This document shows, piece after piece, positions 63,883 to 64,000 of a DNA stretch of 64,000 nucleotides; within the stretch, counting starts at the first letter, position 1, and every line of letters begins with the position of its first letter. The position numbers and the translations under genes are program-made. The notes beneath the pieces are model-generated. The model worked only from the letters and a program-made list of their open reading frames with translations. It was not told where the DNA came from and did not search any database. This DNA comes from Chloracidobacterium sp. (GTDB taxonomy: Bacteria; Acidobacteriota; Blastocatellia; Chloracidobacteriales; Chloracidobacteriaceae), in assembly GCA_025057975.1 (NCBI GenBank), contig JANWUV010000001.1, positions 360,811 through 424,810 of the forward strand, in the 5' to 3' direction.

Positions 63883-64000
63883 TGGCGTACGACAACCTGT
63901 GCAAGTACTTGGCGGAGACCTATCCGGCGGCGATGGTGCGCTGGTTGGCGAGGCGCTGTCCCGAACTGACCGGAGCGGCGGCGACGCCCGACGCCGTGCA
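63882..64000 (+). CDS. Start of a probable Rpn/DUF4351-type protein (cut by window edge)
   Basis: Only 39 codons are visible: MAYDNLCKYLAETYPAAMVR and WLARRCPELTGAAATPDAV. The opening MxYDNxCKYLAExYPxxxxxWL resembles the start of Rpn-family/DUF4351 proteins (putative transposase-like nucleases of the PD-(D/E)xK fold) common in cyanobacteria. The ATG overlaps the bioA stop codon (TAATG), so it is translated from the same transcript, which is odd for a mobile-element-type gene. The rest is outside the window. Confidence 0.55.
   Translation, partial: MAYDNLCKYLAETYPAAMVRWLARRCPELTGAAATPDAV

Noticed and set aside
1..64000. tRNA, rRNA, tmRNA, RNase P RNA, riboswitches and insertion sequences
   Set aside because: All intergenic regions were read for hallmark sequences and none was convincing; no transposase-like protein or terminal inverted repeats were seen. 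Covariance-model and tRNA searches would be needed to be certain.

Overview
The window is GC-rich bacterial chromosome, densely coded on both strands. I infer an acidobacterium, most likely Chloracidobacterium or a close relative. The support is a very long Oar-type TonB-dependent receptor with an N-terminal carboxypeptidase-regulatory-like domain, a secreted VWFA protein of the acidobacterial type, a bactofilin/pentapeptide cluster, and a BACON plus delta-60 repeat protein. No rRNA or tRNA gene was recognised, so the taxon is inferred, not proven.

Layout. 1-13.2 kb: argS (cut by the window edge), a secreted cyclophilin, lepA, a membrane protein, a second EF-G-like GTPase, a putative secreted zinc metallopeptidase, an anaerobic-ribonucleotide-reductase-like protein without its radical residues, and an anti-sigma/ECF sigma pair. 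13.5-20.3 kb: a small basic secreted protein, pepA, an rlmD-type rRNA methyltransferase, and a short division/wall cluster (rsmH, ftsL-like, PASTA-bearing ftsI-like PBP). 20.4-26.5 kb: a tight minus-strand operon udg-mgtC-corA-carB. 26.9-30.7 kb: an HhH protein, a pentapeptide/bactofilin-like fusion, a bactofilin and a secreted YHS-domain protein. 31.1-37.8 kb: a DUF427/multi-PAS histidine kinase/unknown protein operon, then a translationally coupled trio on the plus strand (PH domain, secreted membrane protein, alpha/beta hydrolase).

37.8-41.7 kb is an accessory segment. It holds a broken Ser/Thr kinase gene, a delta-60 tandem-repeat protein with a very G-rich coding strand, and an AT-richer orphan DNA methyltransferase. 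41.7-48.9 kb returns to metabolism: a trans-sulfuration enzyme, asnS, a divergent FolE-like protein, an acyl-CoA carboxylase carboxyltransferase and a NYN-domain protein.

49-57 kb holds a bicarbonate module (secreted beta-carbonic anhydrase, SbtA, SbtB), a Ppx/GppA phosphatase, and the probable replication origin. dnaA is flanked by dense clusters of TTTTCCACA-type DnaA boxes. The cluster beyond its 3' end leads through a GC clamp into five TAG triplets, the layout of a DnaA-trio unwinding element. 56.3-64 kb: a TetR regulator with a candidate palindromic operator, a small secreted protein, the Oar-like receptor, a ferredoxin, bioA and the start of a probable Rpn/DUF4351-type protein.

The most interesting items are the bipartite oriC with its DnaA-trio, the NrdD-like probable pseudoenzyme, the SbtA-SbtB-carbonic anhydrase operon, the bactofilin/pentapeptide cluster and the FolE-like protein with substituted active-site residues.
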